A DNA stretch of 64,000 nucleotides from Blautia liquoris (lineage in GTDB: Bacteria; Bacillota; Clostridia; Lachnospirales; Lachnospiraceae), in assembly GCF_015159595.1 (NCBI RefSeq), contig NZ_CP063304.1:1302001-1366000 (forward strand), given 5' to 3'. Below the pieces are notes generated by a model. That model was not told the DNA's origin and made no database searches. It worked only from the letters and a program-made list of their open reading frames with translations. Numbering within the stretch: the stretch's first letter is position 1; every line of letters begins with the position of its first letter. Positions 19,290 to 28,187 of this stretch are shown one piece after another. The position numbers were made by a program, and so were the translations under genes.

Positions 19290-19357
19290 AAGGAGACACA
19301 AGAGAGGTCGAACACTGATAAATAAGTGGAGATATATCGCATGTGTCTCCCTTTTTA
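19290..19357 (+). terminator. Intrinsic terminator after acsE
   Basis: Stem AAGGAGACACA / TGTGTCTCCCTTTTT with a long (~40-base) loop and a T-run. The 212-base gap before acsV also holds a second inverted repeat (ACAGGTATGT...ACATATGCCTGT). No convincing -35/-10 pair is visible. Confidence 0.65.
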
Positions 19358-19495
19358 CAGGTATGTTCGTGAAAATATAAACGATCATGTCAAAAAATAG
19401 ACATATGCCTGTAACAGTGTAAAAGCATTGTAAGTGACAATACAATATGATATAGTTGACGCAAAGACCGAAAGGAAAAGGGGGCATAAAGATAC

Positions 19496-21442
19496 ATGTA
19501 TGAAGTTACTTTTCAGTTTGATAATGGGGAGAGCGTGACTAGTTTTGCCACTTCTGGTGAAAATCTCCTGGAAGTGGCGAGAAAGGCGAATGTTCCGATC
19601 GACGCCCCGTGTTCTGGAAACGGATCCTGTGGGAAATGCCGTGTTCGCCTTCTTGCAGGCGGCTTAAACTCCACAAAGACCAGGCACATTACCGATGCAG
19701 AGTATGAAGAGGGAATACGACTCGCCTGCCGAAGTACGATCTGCGATGAAGTGACGATTGGGGTTCCCGATATTGCGTCGGCATATAAAAGCAGGATGAA
19801 AGTAGCGGATCTTAGTTCAAAAGATGAGATCAAAATTTTCGAGGAGGCAAAACATAAGGTGATTGATGCGGACATACCTCTTTCGAATACGATGAGGGTT
19901 GTGGAAGTTCTTATGAATTCCCCGACGCTTGATGACACCATGCCAGATAACGAACGATTTGAGAGGGCATTAAAACACGAGGTGAATTCAAACATTGCTC
20001 GAATTCCTTACTCGGTTTTAAAGAAAATGCCAGATGTATTGCGTTCAAACGATTTTAAGGTGAAGGCCGTAATACGCCAGACAGAGAAAGATGTCTTTGT
20101 CTATGACATCTATGGTATTGATGAGAAAGTTATTATCGGAGGTTTGGTGGTTGATATCGGCACCACAACAGTCTCAGCCCTCATCATTAATATGGAAAAC
20201 GGGCAGGTGCTTGCAAAAGGATCGACAGGAAATGGACAGATTCGTTATGGAGCGGACGTGATCAACCGAATTATTGAGTCTCAGAAACCAGGAGGACAGG
20301 AAAAACTCCAAAGAGCAATTGTAGATGAGACATTAAATCCTTTGATTGCAAAGATGTGCAGTGAAACGGGATTTGATCCGGACCATATCTATCGGATGGC
20401 GGTCGCTTCTAATACGACCATGAATCATCTTCTGATGGGGATCAATGCGGATCCCTTAAGAAAAGAACCTTATATACCAACTTTTTTTAAGACGAATTCG
20501 TTGTATGCTTCGGATATTTCCATTCATATACACCCGGATGCACATATCATCGTATCACCAAACATCGGCAGTTACGTAGGAGGAGACATTACAGCGGGAA
20601 CATTTGTCAGCATGATCTGGAATCAGCCGACATTTTCTCTTTTCATAGATTTAGGTACCAACGGGGAACTTGTATTTGGGAACTCAGATTTTTTGATGAG
20701 CTGTGCTTGTTCTGCGGGGCCTGCCTTTGAGGGAGGTGATATCAGCTGCGGCATGAGGGCAACAGATGGTGCGATAGAATCCTGTAGGATTGATTCAGAC
20801 ACTATGACGCCGCAGTTTAAAGTTATCGGCGAAAAAGATACGAAACCAGTCGGTATCTGCGGGTCAGGTATTATTGATCTGATCTTTGAGCTATTCAGCT
20901 GTAAGATCATTTCACCGAAGGGTAAATTTGTTCGCGAGGGAGAACGCATCAGACATGACCATTATGGCATGGGAAGCTATGTTCTGGTTTTTCGGGAAGA
21001 TGCCGGAGGAGAAAAGGATATTGAAATCACGGAGGTTGATATTGATAACTTTATCCGTGCGAAGGGAGCAATTTTCTCGGCTATTCGAACGATGCTGGCA
21101 ACATTGGGTTTTGATGTTTCAATGATCGATGACGTTTATGTGGCAGGCGGAATCGGGAGTGGAATCAATATGAAAAAAGCAGTGGGCATTGGTATGTTTC
21201 CTGATATCTCTATTGAGCGGTTTCACTATATCGGAAATTCATCTCTGACAGGGGCGTACACGATGCTTCTTTCCACACAGGCTGAGAAAAAGACCTACGA
21301 GGTAGCCCGTAATATGACGTATTTGGAATTATCTACAGTATCCGGATATATGGATGAGTTTGTCGCAGCATGTTTCCTGCCGCATACAGATTCCAGACTT
21401 TTTCCTTCACTTGAGATCGCTGATCAGAAAGGGGAGGTATAA
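19496..21442 (+). CDS. acsV: Corrinoid activation/regeneration protein AcsV (RACo)
   Basis: 648 residues; ATP-driven reductive activator that returns inactive Co(II) of the corrinoid protein to Co(I). The N-terminal [2Fe-2S] ferredoxin-like domain carries Cys39, Cys45, Cys48 and Cys78 (PCSGNGSCGKC...LACRS). The rest is the ASKHA-type ATPase, with DIGTTTVSALI (~residue 220), SNTTMNHLLMG and LGTNGELVF. It overlaps nothing and runs one base short of the DUF3786 gene. Confidence 0.95.
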   Translation: MYEVTFQFDNGESVTSFATSGENLLEVARKANVPIDAPCSGNGSCGKCRVRLLAGGLNSTKTRHITDAEYEEGIRLACRSTICDEVTIGVPDIASAYKSRMKVADLSSKDEIKIFEEAKHKVIDADIPLSNTMRVVEVLMNSPTLDDTMPDNERFERALKHEVNSNIARIPYSVLKKMPDVLRSNDFKVKAVIRQTEKDVFVYDIYGIDEKVIIGGLVVDIGTTTVSALIINMENGQVLAKGSTGNGQIRYGADVINRIIESQKPGGQEKLQRAIVDETLNPLIAKMCSETGFDPDHIYRMAVASNTTMNHLLMGINADPLRKEPYIPTFFKTNSLYASDISIHIHPDAHIIVSPNIGSYVGGDITAGTFVSMIWNQPTFSLFIDLGTNGELVFGNSDFLMSCACSAGPAFEGGDISCGMRATDGAIESCRIDSDTMTPQFKVIGEKDTKPVGICGSGIIDLIFELFSCKIISPKGKFVREGERIRHDHYGMGSYVLVFREDAGGEKDIEITEVDIDNFIRAKGAIFSAIRTMLATLGFDVSMIDDVYVAGGIGSGINMKKAVGIGMFPDISIERFHYIGNSSLTGAYTMLLSTQAEKKTYEVARNMTYLELSTVSGYMDEFVAACFLPHTDSRLFPSLEIADQKGEV

Positions 21443-21443
21443 G

Positions 21444-22091
21444 ATGGATCCGGGATATAGAAAAGACAGCAAAGAAATGCTTCCATATGAATATTATCTG
21501 AAGTTGTATCAGGAGACGGATCCTTATGATATCTTAAAAAGAACGGATATTGTATATGATACAATGACAGCATCCTTTCGATTGCATATGATGGGAGTCA
21601 CGTATCAGATAACCTATCCTGACTTTAATGTCCGGCATATAGACGGCGAGAAGATAGGATGGTATCCGCTCGAGGGAAAAGCGAATGCAAGGATTCTGGT
21701 ACTTCGTTACCTAAACGAGGGCGTTCGTGCACCTGCATCCGGAAAATTCCTGACCTATCGGGAAATACCCTGGGGTGAGGTATATTATAAACAATTTAAT
21801 GGCAGATGTATCAGCCGGCTGGCATTCGGATTCGGAAACAAACTTGAAAAGTTTGAGGAGATTATGAACAAAATCGGTGCAGTAAAGCTAAAAGCAGGAG
21901 ATGTTTCATACGAATTCGAATTTATAGATGATTTGAAGCTTCGTATGATTCTATGGGAGGGGGATGAAGAATTCCCGCCTTCTGCTCAGATACTTTTTTC
22001 TGATAATTTTCCAATTGCTTTTCATCAGGGAGAAGATATGGCTGTTGTCGGTGATGTTGCAATTGACATGTTAAAAGCATTGGACAAATAA
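21444..22091 (+). CDS. DUF3786 domain protein
   Basis: 215 residues from the ATG at 21444, which has GGGGAGG upstream; the longer frame extends into acsV. It is consistent with the DUF3786 family of anaerobes, which is often found beside CODH/ACS or corrinoid genes. Function is unknown. The tail PIAFHQGEDMAVVGDVAIDMLK and the central GWYPLEGKANARILVLRYLNEG are the most family-like parts. There are no transmembrane segments and no cysteine clusters. Its position directly after acsV suggests a role in corrinoid-protein reactivation or ACS maturation. Confidence 0.75.
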   Translation: MDPGYRKDSKEMLPYEYYLKLYQETDPYDILKRTDIVYDTMTASFRLHMMGVTYQITYPDFNVRHIDGEKIGWYPLEGKANARILVLRYLNEGVRAPASGKFLTYREIPWGEVYYKQFNGRCISRLAFGFGNKLEKFEEIMNKIGAVKLKAGDVSYEFEFIDDLKLRMILWEGDEEFPPSAQILFSDNFPIAFHQGEDMAVVGDVAIDMLKALDK

Positions 22092-22110
22092 GAAACACTT
22101 ATAATAGTTA

Positions 22111-22220
22111 ACTTGTAGAGTAGGCATTGCGCGTAAAGTGTCTTATGGATGGGAAGTTGCCTGAGAACGAAGGAGCAAGATAAGCTCCACGATGTAATGC
22201 CGCATCCGCTACTACATGTA
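22111..22220 (+). promoter_or_regulatory. Tetrahydrofolate (THF-I) riboswitch
   Basis: The conserved elements of the THF riboswitch occur in order: GAGTAG, GCGTAAAGTG, GGATGGGA, ACGAAGG and GCATCCGCTACT. The GGCATT / AATGCC arms pair as P2. The 3' P1 strand (CTACTACAT, 22209-22217) can alternatively pair with ATGTAGTA at 22240-22247, giving a switch hairpin. A further GATACCGC / GCGGTAT hairpin lies before the folT ribosome site. No T-run follows, so control may act on translation. It lies directly upstream of folT, a typical THF riboswitch target. Confidence 0.9.
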
Positions 22221-22323
22221 AGGAGATATAGTTCCCTTAATGTAGTAACATATGATACCGCTATGTATGGAGCAATCTGCGGTATTAACTTTGGGACCCG
22301 AAAAATTGAAAGGGGATTATATC

Positions 22324-22872
22324 ATGAATGAAAACCATTTAATAAAATGGAATTTAAGGACTGTTGTATTTTTAGGAGTTCTCGTTGCGATGCAGTTGGT
22401 GCTTACCAGAGTTTTCGTAATAGAACTTGGATTTGTCAGAATATCTCTTGGAAGTATCTGCACGATTCTGTCTGGTCTTTGGTTTGGACCGGCAGCAGGT
22501 GCTTTAGTCGGGTTTTCTGCCGATGTAATGGGATGTCTTATGAAAGGGTATGTATTAAATCCGCTCATCACAATTGCTGCAATGCTCTGGGGAGTGATTC
22601 CGGCTCTGTTTCGACCATTATTTTCAAGGGGCAGTAAAATAAAAAAACATGTCTGGCTCAGTGTGGGAATTGCGTTGAGCGCGGTTTTCTGCACATTGGG
22701 TTTTGGAACTGCCGGATTAGTACTGATGAATGGATATAATTTTTATGCGATTATGCCTGCTCGTCTGATACAGTTTTGTGTCATGACAGTTATCTATTGT
22801 CTGATTACGAATCTTCTTTATTTCAGTTCACTCACTTCTGTGGTAAAAGGTGTGAGTAGCCGCAAGCTTTGA
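22324..22872 (+). CDS. folT: Folate ECF transporter S component
   Basis: 182 residues and about six hydrophobic segments; the substrate-capture subunit of an energy-coupling-factor importer. Family features are LVAMQLVLTRVFVIELGFVRISLG near the N-terminus and GFSADVMGCLM. I chose the ATG at 22324 with AAAGGGGA upstream. The THF riboswitch just before it independently supports folate as substrate. The energising EcfAAT module is not in the window. Placing it inside the folate-dependent acetogenesis cluster links folate uptake to the pathway. Confidence 0.9.
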   Translation: MNENHLIKWNLRTVVFLGVLVAMQLVLTRVFVIELGFVRISLGSICTILSGLWFGPAAGALVGFSADVMGCLMKGYVLNPLITIAAMLWGVIPALFRPLFSRGSKIKKHVWLSVGIALSAVFCTLGFGTAGLVLMNGYNFYAIMPARLIQFCVMTVIYCLITNLLYFSSLTSVVKGVSSRKL

Positions 22873-22960
22873 GCGATACGAGGAACAAAAAAAGGAATAT
22901 TTTGAGTCAATTATGTGAAGAAAGCAAGTTTCGACAGTATGAAAATGGAGGAAAAATATT

Positions 22961-24649
22961 ATGGGATTTAAGACGGATATTGAAATTGCACAAGAATCTG
23001 AGATGCAGTCAATCAAAGAAATTGCCAAAAAAGCAGGTATCGATGAAGAATATCTGGAACAATATGGGAACTATAAGGCGAAGATAGACTATAAACTGCT
23101 GAAAGAATCAGATGCGGAAAACGGAAAACTAGTGTTGGTTACAGCCATTAATCCAACCCCTGCCGGAGAGGGGAAGACGACGACTACCATTGGTCTTGCT
23201 GATGCGCTGCAAAGACTTGATAAAAACACAATGGTTGCACTGAGAGAACCATCTCTGGGACCGGTCTTCGGAGTCAAAGGAGGTGCCGCAGGAGGCGGTT
23301 ATGCACAGGTTGTTCCGATGGAGGATATTAATCTGCACTTTACCGGTGATTTTCACGCAATCGGTGCGGCGAATAACCTGCTGGCAGCCATGATTGACAA
23401 TCACGTCTTCCATGGAAATGAGCTGAATATTGATACGAAGAATATCACATGGAAGAGATGTGTGGACATGAATGACCGTCAGCTTAGAAACATTGTCGAC
23501 GGGCTGGGCGGAAAATCAAATGGAGAACCAAGAGAGGATGGCTATGATATCACAGTTGCATCCGAGATAATGGCTGCACTTTGTCTTGCCGAAGATCTCA
23601 CTGACCTGAAAGAACGTCTTTCCAGACTGGTGATCGGATATACATACGGAAAAAGAACAGAACAAAAACAGGTGACAGCAGGGGATCTACATGCTGAAGG
23701 TGCCATGTGTGCTCTTTTAAAGGATGCCTTGAAACCCAACCTTGTTCAGACACTGGAGCATGTGCCTGCGATCGTACATGGAGGACCTTTTGCCAATATC
23801 GCACATGGCTGCAACTCCGTGATCGCGACAAGAATGGCATTAAAATTAGGTGATTACTGCATTACGGAAGCCGGATTCGGTGCAGATCTGGGTGCCGAAA
23901 AATTCCTGGACATCAAATGTCGTCAAACCGGGCTGAAACCGAATGCAGTTGTTCTTGTGGCAACGGTTCGTGCTTTGAAATATAATGGCGGAGTATCAAA
24001 AGATGATCTGGGAATTGAAAATCTGGAAGCATTGAAAAAAGGTCTCCCGAATCTGATGAAACATGTAAACAACATCAAAAATGTATACCATCTGCCTTGT
24101 GTTGTGGCTATCAACGCATTTCCGACCGATACCAGAGCTGAATTATCACTGATCGAAGAAGAATGTAAGAAGGTTGGTGCGAATGCTGTATTGTCAGAAG
24201 TCTGGGCAAAAGGAGGCGAGGGTGGTATTCGTTTGGCAGAAGAAGTGATCAAACTTTGTGAAGAAGATAACAGTGGATTCACATATTCCTATGATCTGGA
24301 TGGCAGCATTGAGGATAGACTGAATCAGATTGTACAGAATATATATGGTGGAAAACGTGCAGTACTTACGGCGGCTGCACAAAAACAGGCTGAACAGCTT
24401 GAGAGACTAGGATATGGAAAATATCCGGTATGCGTGGCAAAGACACAATATTCATTGACCGATGATGAGACAAAGCTTGGTGCGCCAAAGGATTTTGATG
24501 TCACCGTTCGTGAATTGAAGATTTCAGCAGGGGCTGGTTTTATTGTGGCACTGACTGGTAAGATTATGACGATGCCGGGACTTCCAAAACGCCCCGCTGC
24601 AGAGAAGATTGACGTAGATGAGAATGGAAAAATAGTAGGACTGTTTTAA
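22961..24649 (+). CDS. fhs: Formate-tetrahydrofolate ligase
   Basis: 562 residues; ATP-dependent formylation of THF, the entry step of the methyl branch after formate. The nucleotide motif [15 protein letters not shown] is at about residue 65, followed by the substrate region [21 protein letters not shown] and [13 protein letters not shown]. Length and motifs are typical. The gene starts with a strong GGAGG site and has no terminator between it and folT, so the THF riboswitch could affect it too. fchA and folD follow closely. Confidence 0.98.
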   Translation: MGFKTDIEIAQESEMQSIKEIAKKAGIDEEYLEQYGNYKAKIDYKLLKESDAENGKLVLVTAINPTPAGEGKTTTTIGLADALQRLDKNTMVALREPSLGPVFGVKGGAAGGGYAQVVPMEDINLHFTGDFHAIGAANNLLAAMIDNHVFHGNELNIDTKNITWKRCVDMNDRQLRNIVDGLGGKSNGEPREDGYDITVASEIMAALCLAEDLTDLKERLSRLVIGYTYGKRTEQKQVTAGDLHAEGAMCALLKDALKPNLVQTLEHVPAIVHGGPFANIAHGCNSVIATRMALKLGDYCITEAGFGADLGAEKFLDIKCRQTGLKPNAVVLVATVRALKYNGGVSKDDLGIENLEALKKGLPNLMKHVNNIKNVYHLPCVVAINAFPTDTRAELSLIEEECKKVGANAVLSEVWAKGGEGGIRLAEEVIKLCEEDNSGFTYSYDLDGSIEDRLNQIVQNIYGGKRAVLTAAAQKQAEQLERLGYGKYPVCVAKTQYSLTDDETKLGAPKDFDVTVRELKISAGAGFIVALTGKIMTMPGLPKRPAAEKIDVDENGKIVGLF

Positions 24650-24681
24650 TTCTAGTGAAAAGATGCGGAGGATGATGAAAA

Positions 24682-25311
24682 ATGGTTTTTTCTGAGGTTT
24701 CCTGCAGAGAATTTGTAGATGTTCTGGGGTCGAAAGCCCCAGTTCCGGGCGGCGGCGGTGCATCCGCCCTCGTCGGAGCCGTGGGCTGTGCCCTCGGCAA
24801 TATGGTTGGAAGTTTGACTGTGGGAAAGAAGAAATATAAAGATGTAGAAGCGGATATGTATGGACTGATAGAACGGGCGGAGAATCTTCAAAGGGATCTG
24901 CTCGGACTGATACAGCGTGATGCAGAGGTTTTTGAACCTTTGTCTAAAGTTTATGCTATGAAGCATGACACAAAAGAACAGAAGCAAGAAAAAGCTGAAG
25001 CGATGGAGAAGGCACTTCGGGAGGCCTGCACAGTTCCTGTAAAGATTATGGAAAAGACCTGTGAGACGATAGAACTGTTGGGCCAATTTGCCTCAAAGGG
25101 ATCCGTTATGGCGATCAGTGATGCCGGTGCGGGAGCTGCATGTTGCCAAGGGGCACTGAAAGCGGCCAGTTTGAACGTTTATATCAATACGAAGTCTATG
25201 CAAGACAGATCCTATGCAGAGCAGCTAAATAAGAATTGTGATCAGATGATAGAAAAATATACGAAAATTGCCGGAGATATCTTTGATGATGTCTTATTGC
25301 GGCTGAAATAA
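24682..25311 (+). CDS. fchA: Methenyl-THF cyclohydrolase (FchA/cyclodeaminase family)
   Basis: 209 residues, all-helical FTCD-C-type fold with the APVPGGGGASALVGAVG N-terminal signature. Converts 10-formyl-THF to methenyl-THF. In this pathway it supplies the cyclohydrolase step, which matters because the neighbouring FolD lacks a key cyclohydrolase residue. It sits between fhs and folD with short spacers (32 and 18 bases), forming a compact methyl-branch unit. Confidence 0.93.
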   Translation: MVFSEVSCREFVDVLGSKAPVPGGGGASALVGAVGCALGNMVGSLTVGKKKYKDVEADMYGLIERAENLQRDLLGLIQRDAEVFEPLSKVYAMKHDTKEQKQEKAEAMEKALREACTVPVKIMEKTCETIELLGQFASKGSVMAISDAGAGAACCQGALKAASLNVYINTKSMQDRSYAEQLNKNCDQMIEKYTKIAGDIFDDVLLRLK

Positions 25312-25329
25312 GAGGATGAGGAGAGCAAA

Positions 25330-26187
25330 ATGGCAAAAAGACTGCTTGGAAAAGAGGTAAATCAGGCCTTAAATAAGCGCATAACAGAAAATGTAAACTT
25401 ACTTCAGAATCAGGGAATTACACCAAAACTTGCAATCATCCGCGTAGGTGAGAATCCAGGGGATATCTCATATGAAAAGGGAGCCACCAAGCGTTGTCAA
25501 ACACTTGGTGTGGCTTGTGAAAAAATTTTATTGTCGTCTGATTCCACACAAGAGGAACTTTTGAAGGTTATCGATCGTTTAAACAAGGATGATGAGATTC
25601 ATGGCGTGTTACTGCTTCGTCCTCTTCCAAAGCATCTAAATCAGGAACAGATTGAAAATGCCCTTGTTCCTGAAAAAGATGTAGATTGTATGACGGACTC
25701 CTCGATGACCGGTGTATTTACAGGAAAATCTATTGGATTTCCACCCTGTACAGCACAGGCATGTATGGAAATTCTGGATCATTATAAGATAGACTGTACT
25801 GGCAAGAGGGCAGTGATCGTGGGGAGAAGTCTGGTAGTCGGCAAACCAACTGCCATGATGTTGCTGTCAAAAAATGCGACGGTTACAATCTGTCATACAA
25901 AGACAAAAGATATGGCATCCGTGATTCGTGAGGCAGACATCGTGATTGTTGCAGCCGGTCGTCCGGGGGTAGTAGATGCCGAATGTCTGCGCCCGGGGCA
26001 GATTGTCATTGACGTCGGAATTAATGTTGATCAAGACGGAAAACTCTGCGGAGATGTGGATTTCTCTCAAGCAGAGACAATCGTGGATGCGATTACTCCG
26101 GTGCCGGGCGGTGTTGGAAGTGTTACCACTTCTGTATCAGTGAGTCATGTTGTAGAGGCGGCTGTGAAAAAAGCAGGATTACAGTAG
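25330..26187 (+). CDS. folD: Methylene-THF dehydrogenase (FolD fold), probably without cyclohydrolase activity
   Basis: 285 residues with the FolD Rossmann motif VIVGRSLVVGKPTAMML and the C-terminal TPVPGGVG motif. Tyr48 and Lys54 of the active site are present (SYEKGATKR). The Gln of the usual VQLPLP motif (Gln98 in E. coli) aligns with Leu96 here (LLLRPLP), and the usual DVDG reads DVDC. Loss of that Gln is expected to impair the cyclohydrolase step. This fits the dedicated fchA next door. It closes the acetogenesis cluster. Confidence 0.93.
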   Translation: MAKRLLGKEVNQALNKRITENVNLLQNQGITPKLAIIRVGENPGDISYEKGATKRCQTLGVACEKILLSSDSTQEELLKVIDRLNKDDEIHGVLLLRPLPKHLNQEQIENALVPEKDVDCMTDSSMTGVFTGKSIGFPPCTAQACMEILDHYKIDCTGKRAVIVGRSLVVGKPTAMMLLSKNATVTICHTKTKDMASVIREADIVIVAAGRPGVVDAECLRPGQIVIDVGINVDQDGKLCGDVDFSQAETIVDAITPVPGGVGSVTTSVSVSHVVEAAVKKAGLQ

Positions 26188-26307
26188 TCCGAGATAATAT
26201 ATAATCTTTTTACCTTTATAATCTAGTCATATTTCTATTCTTTCTATCATATAGTGTAGCAGTATCAGGCTATAGAAATATATGGGAAAGGACAGGAACA
26301 AAAGTGT

Positions 26308-27777
26308 ATGGATACATTTGCTGTTTACAAAGATATACAAGCCCGTACTAACGGACAGTTTCTGGTGGGGGTTGTCGGACCGGTAAGAACAGGTAAATCT
26401 ACATTTATCCGCAGATTTCTGGAGGTATTGGCACTTCCAAACCTGAAAGAACAGGATCAGAATGAAATTAGGGATCAACTTCCTCAAAGTGGTTCCGGGA
26501 AACTGATTACGACTGTTGAGCCAAAGTTTATCCCGAAAGATTCCATGGAAATTGATCTGGGTTCGGATACCAAGGTAAACTTAAGGCTAATTGACTGTGT
26601 TGGGTTTATGGTTCCCGATGCACTTGGAAATATGGAAAATGAAAAAGAACGGATGGTAAAAACTCCATGGTTTGAGGATGCAGTTCCCTTTGCCCAGGCA
26701 GCGGAGATTGGAACAAAGAAGGTGATTTCAGACCATTCTACGATCGGACTTTTGGTTACTACGGATGGTTCATTCGGTGAGATACCGAGAGAAAACTATG
26801 TCGGTGCAGAGGAAAAGACGGTACAGGAACTGAAGAAACAGGGGAAGCCTTTTGTTATAATTCTAAATACCGTGCGGCCGTACAGTGAAGATGCACAGAA
26901 TCTGGCGAATGAAATTAGCCAAAAATACCAGGCAGACTGTATTCCGGTCAACTGCGACCAGCTTCGAAGGGATGACATTGTCAAGATTCTGGAACATATT
27001 CTCTATGAATTTCCTGTACGTCAGGTAGAGTTTTACATACCTAAATGGGTGGAACTATTATCCCTTACAAGTCCTTTAAAGAAGCAGCTAGTTGAAAAAA
27101 TTAAAGAAATGTCGTCAAAGATACGATACGTGAGGGATGTAAAGAGCCAGGCTGTAACGCTGGATTGTGACTACGTAAAGGAAACAAACCTGATGAATCT
27201 GGATCTTTCTACGGGCATCGTTAAAATCCGCATTGATATGAAAGAGAAGTATTACTACGAGATGATGAGCCAGATGACAGGGGTAGACATCGAAGGAGAA
27301 TATGATTTGATGCATACACTACAGGAATTGTCTCTGATGAAGCAGGAATATGTCAAAGTTAAAAACGCACTTGAATCCGTGCGCGGGTGCGGTTATGGTG
27401 TTGTGATACCGGAAAAAGGGGAAATCACCATGGATGACCCAGTATTGATTAAACAAGGAAATAAGTTTGGTGTAAAGATGAAGTCGACCAGTCCTTCTAT
27501 TCATATGATTAAAGCTAATATTGAGACTGAGATTGCTCCTATTGTAGGTACGGAGGATCAGGCTAACGATCTGATTGCCTATATCAAAGAAAGCTCAAAA
27601 AAAGAAGACGGAATCTGGAATACGAATATATTTGGAAAGTCTGTGGAACAATTAGTAGAAGACGGCATAAAAACAAAGGTTGCACAGATTACCGAAGAAA
27701 GCCAAGTGAAACTTCAGGACTCTATGCAAAAGATCGTAAATGACAGCAAGGGTGGGATGGTATGTATTATTATTTAA
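26308..27777 (+). CDS. spoIVA: Stage IV sporulation protein A
   Basis: 489 residues; ATPase that polymerises on the forespore surface as the base of the spore coat. The N-terminal Walker A is GPVRTGKST, followed by the family stretches QLPQSGSGK, TTVEPKFIP and DCVGFMVP. The C-terminal VCIII is typical. Its presence shows the organism belongs to an endospore-forming lineage. It stands alone between folD and 6S RNA. Confidence 0.97.
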   Translation: MDTFAVYKDIQARTNGQFLVGVVGPVRTGKSTFIRRFLEVLALPNLKEQDQNEIRDQLPQSGSGKLITTVEPKFIPKDSMEIDLGSDTKVNLRLIDCVGFMVPDALGNMENEKERMVKTPWFEDAVPFAQAAEIGTKKVISDHSTIGLLVTTDGSFGEIPRENYVGAEEKTVQELKKQGKPFVIILNTVRPYSEDAQNLANEISQKYQADCIPVNCDQLRRDDIVKILEHILYEFPVRQVEFYIPKWVELLSLTSPLKKQLVEKIKEMSSKIRYVRDVKSQAVTLDCDYVKETNLMNLDLSTGIVKIRIDMKEKYYYEMMSQMTGVDIEGEYDLMHTLQELSLMKQEYVKVKNALESVRGCGYGVVIPEKGEITMDDPVLIKQGNKFGVKMKSTSPSIHMIKANIETEIAPIVGTEDQANDLIAYIKESSKKEDGIWNTNIFGKSVEQLVEDGIKTKVAQITEESQVKLQDSMQKIVNDSKGGMVCIII

Positions 27778-27870
27778 TTTCCCCTTGAAATAAAATGTTG
27801 ACGGCGTTATAATTAACATTAACAAAAGAAGTATTTTGAAAGAAAAAATCGAGTATTGTCGTAATTTCCT

Positions 27871-28050
27871 GGAATGTTCGATGCTCCTATTATTTTGAAC
27901 CTACAATTACTTTAAACGGGATGCTTATTATTGTTCTGTGGATGTCAGGCCACCCTGGAAACAGATGTCAGTGGAAGACAAAAGCATTAACTGCGGCGGC
28001 CCACCTAGCTGTAGCTAGGAGTCAAAAAATAGGAAACGGCATTTCGGGGT
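27871..28050 (+). ncRNA. ssrS: 6S RNA (SsrS)
   Basis: About 180 bases in the 410-base gap after spoIVA. The 3' half has the conserved GCATTAACTGCGGCGGCCCACCT region, comparable to E. coli 6S. The ends form a closing stem: GGAATGTTCGATGCTCCTA at the 5' side pairs imperfectly with TAGGAAACGGCATTTCGGGG at the 3' side. A terminator follows. 6S RNA sequesters vegetative RNA polymerase holoenzyme in stationary phase. The exact 5' end is uncertain. An 84-residue frame across this region is not a gene. Confidence 0.8.
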
Positions 28051-28060
28051 TACCAATGAA

Positions 28061-28100
28061 AAAAAGGAGCCACTGTATCGTTACAGCAGCTCCTTTTAGT
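28061..28100 (+). terminator. Intrinsic terminator of 6S RNA
   Basis: Stem AAAAGGAGC...CTGTA / TACAG...GCTCCTTTT with a tight loop and T-rich end, just after the 6S 3' end. Confidence 0.8.
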
Positions 28101-28187
28101 TGTATGCTTGATTGTGTGGGCATGAAGCAAGCAATACATGGTATCATGAAGGCGCTGAAGAATCAAAAGATATAAAAGGAGAACTAT

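Noticed and set aside
27798-27813. TTGACG and TATAAT as a promoter for 6S RNA
   Set aside because: Only four bases separate the boxes, so they cannot form one promoter.
27921-28175. 84-residue ORF after spoIVA
   Set aside because: It lies across the 6S RNA and its terminator, with no ribosome site and no family resemblance.
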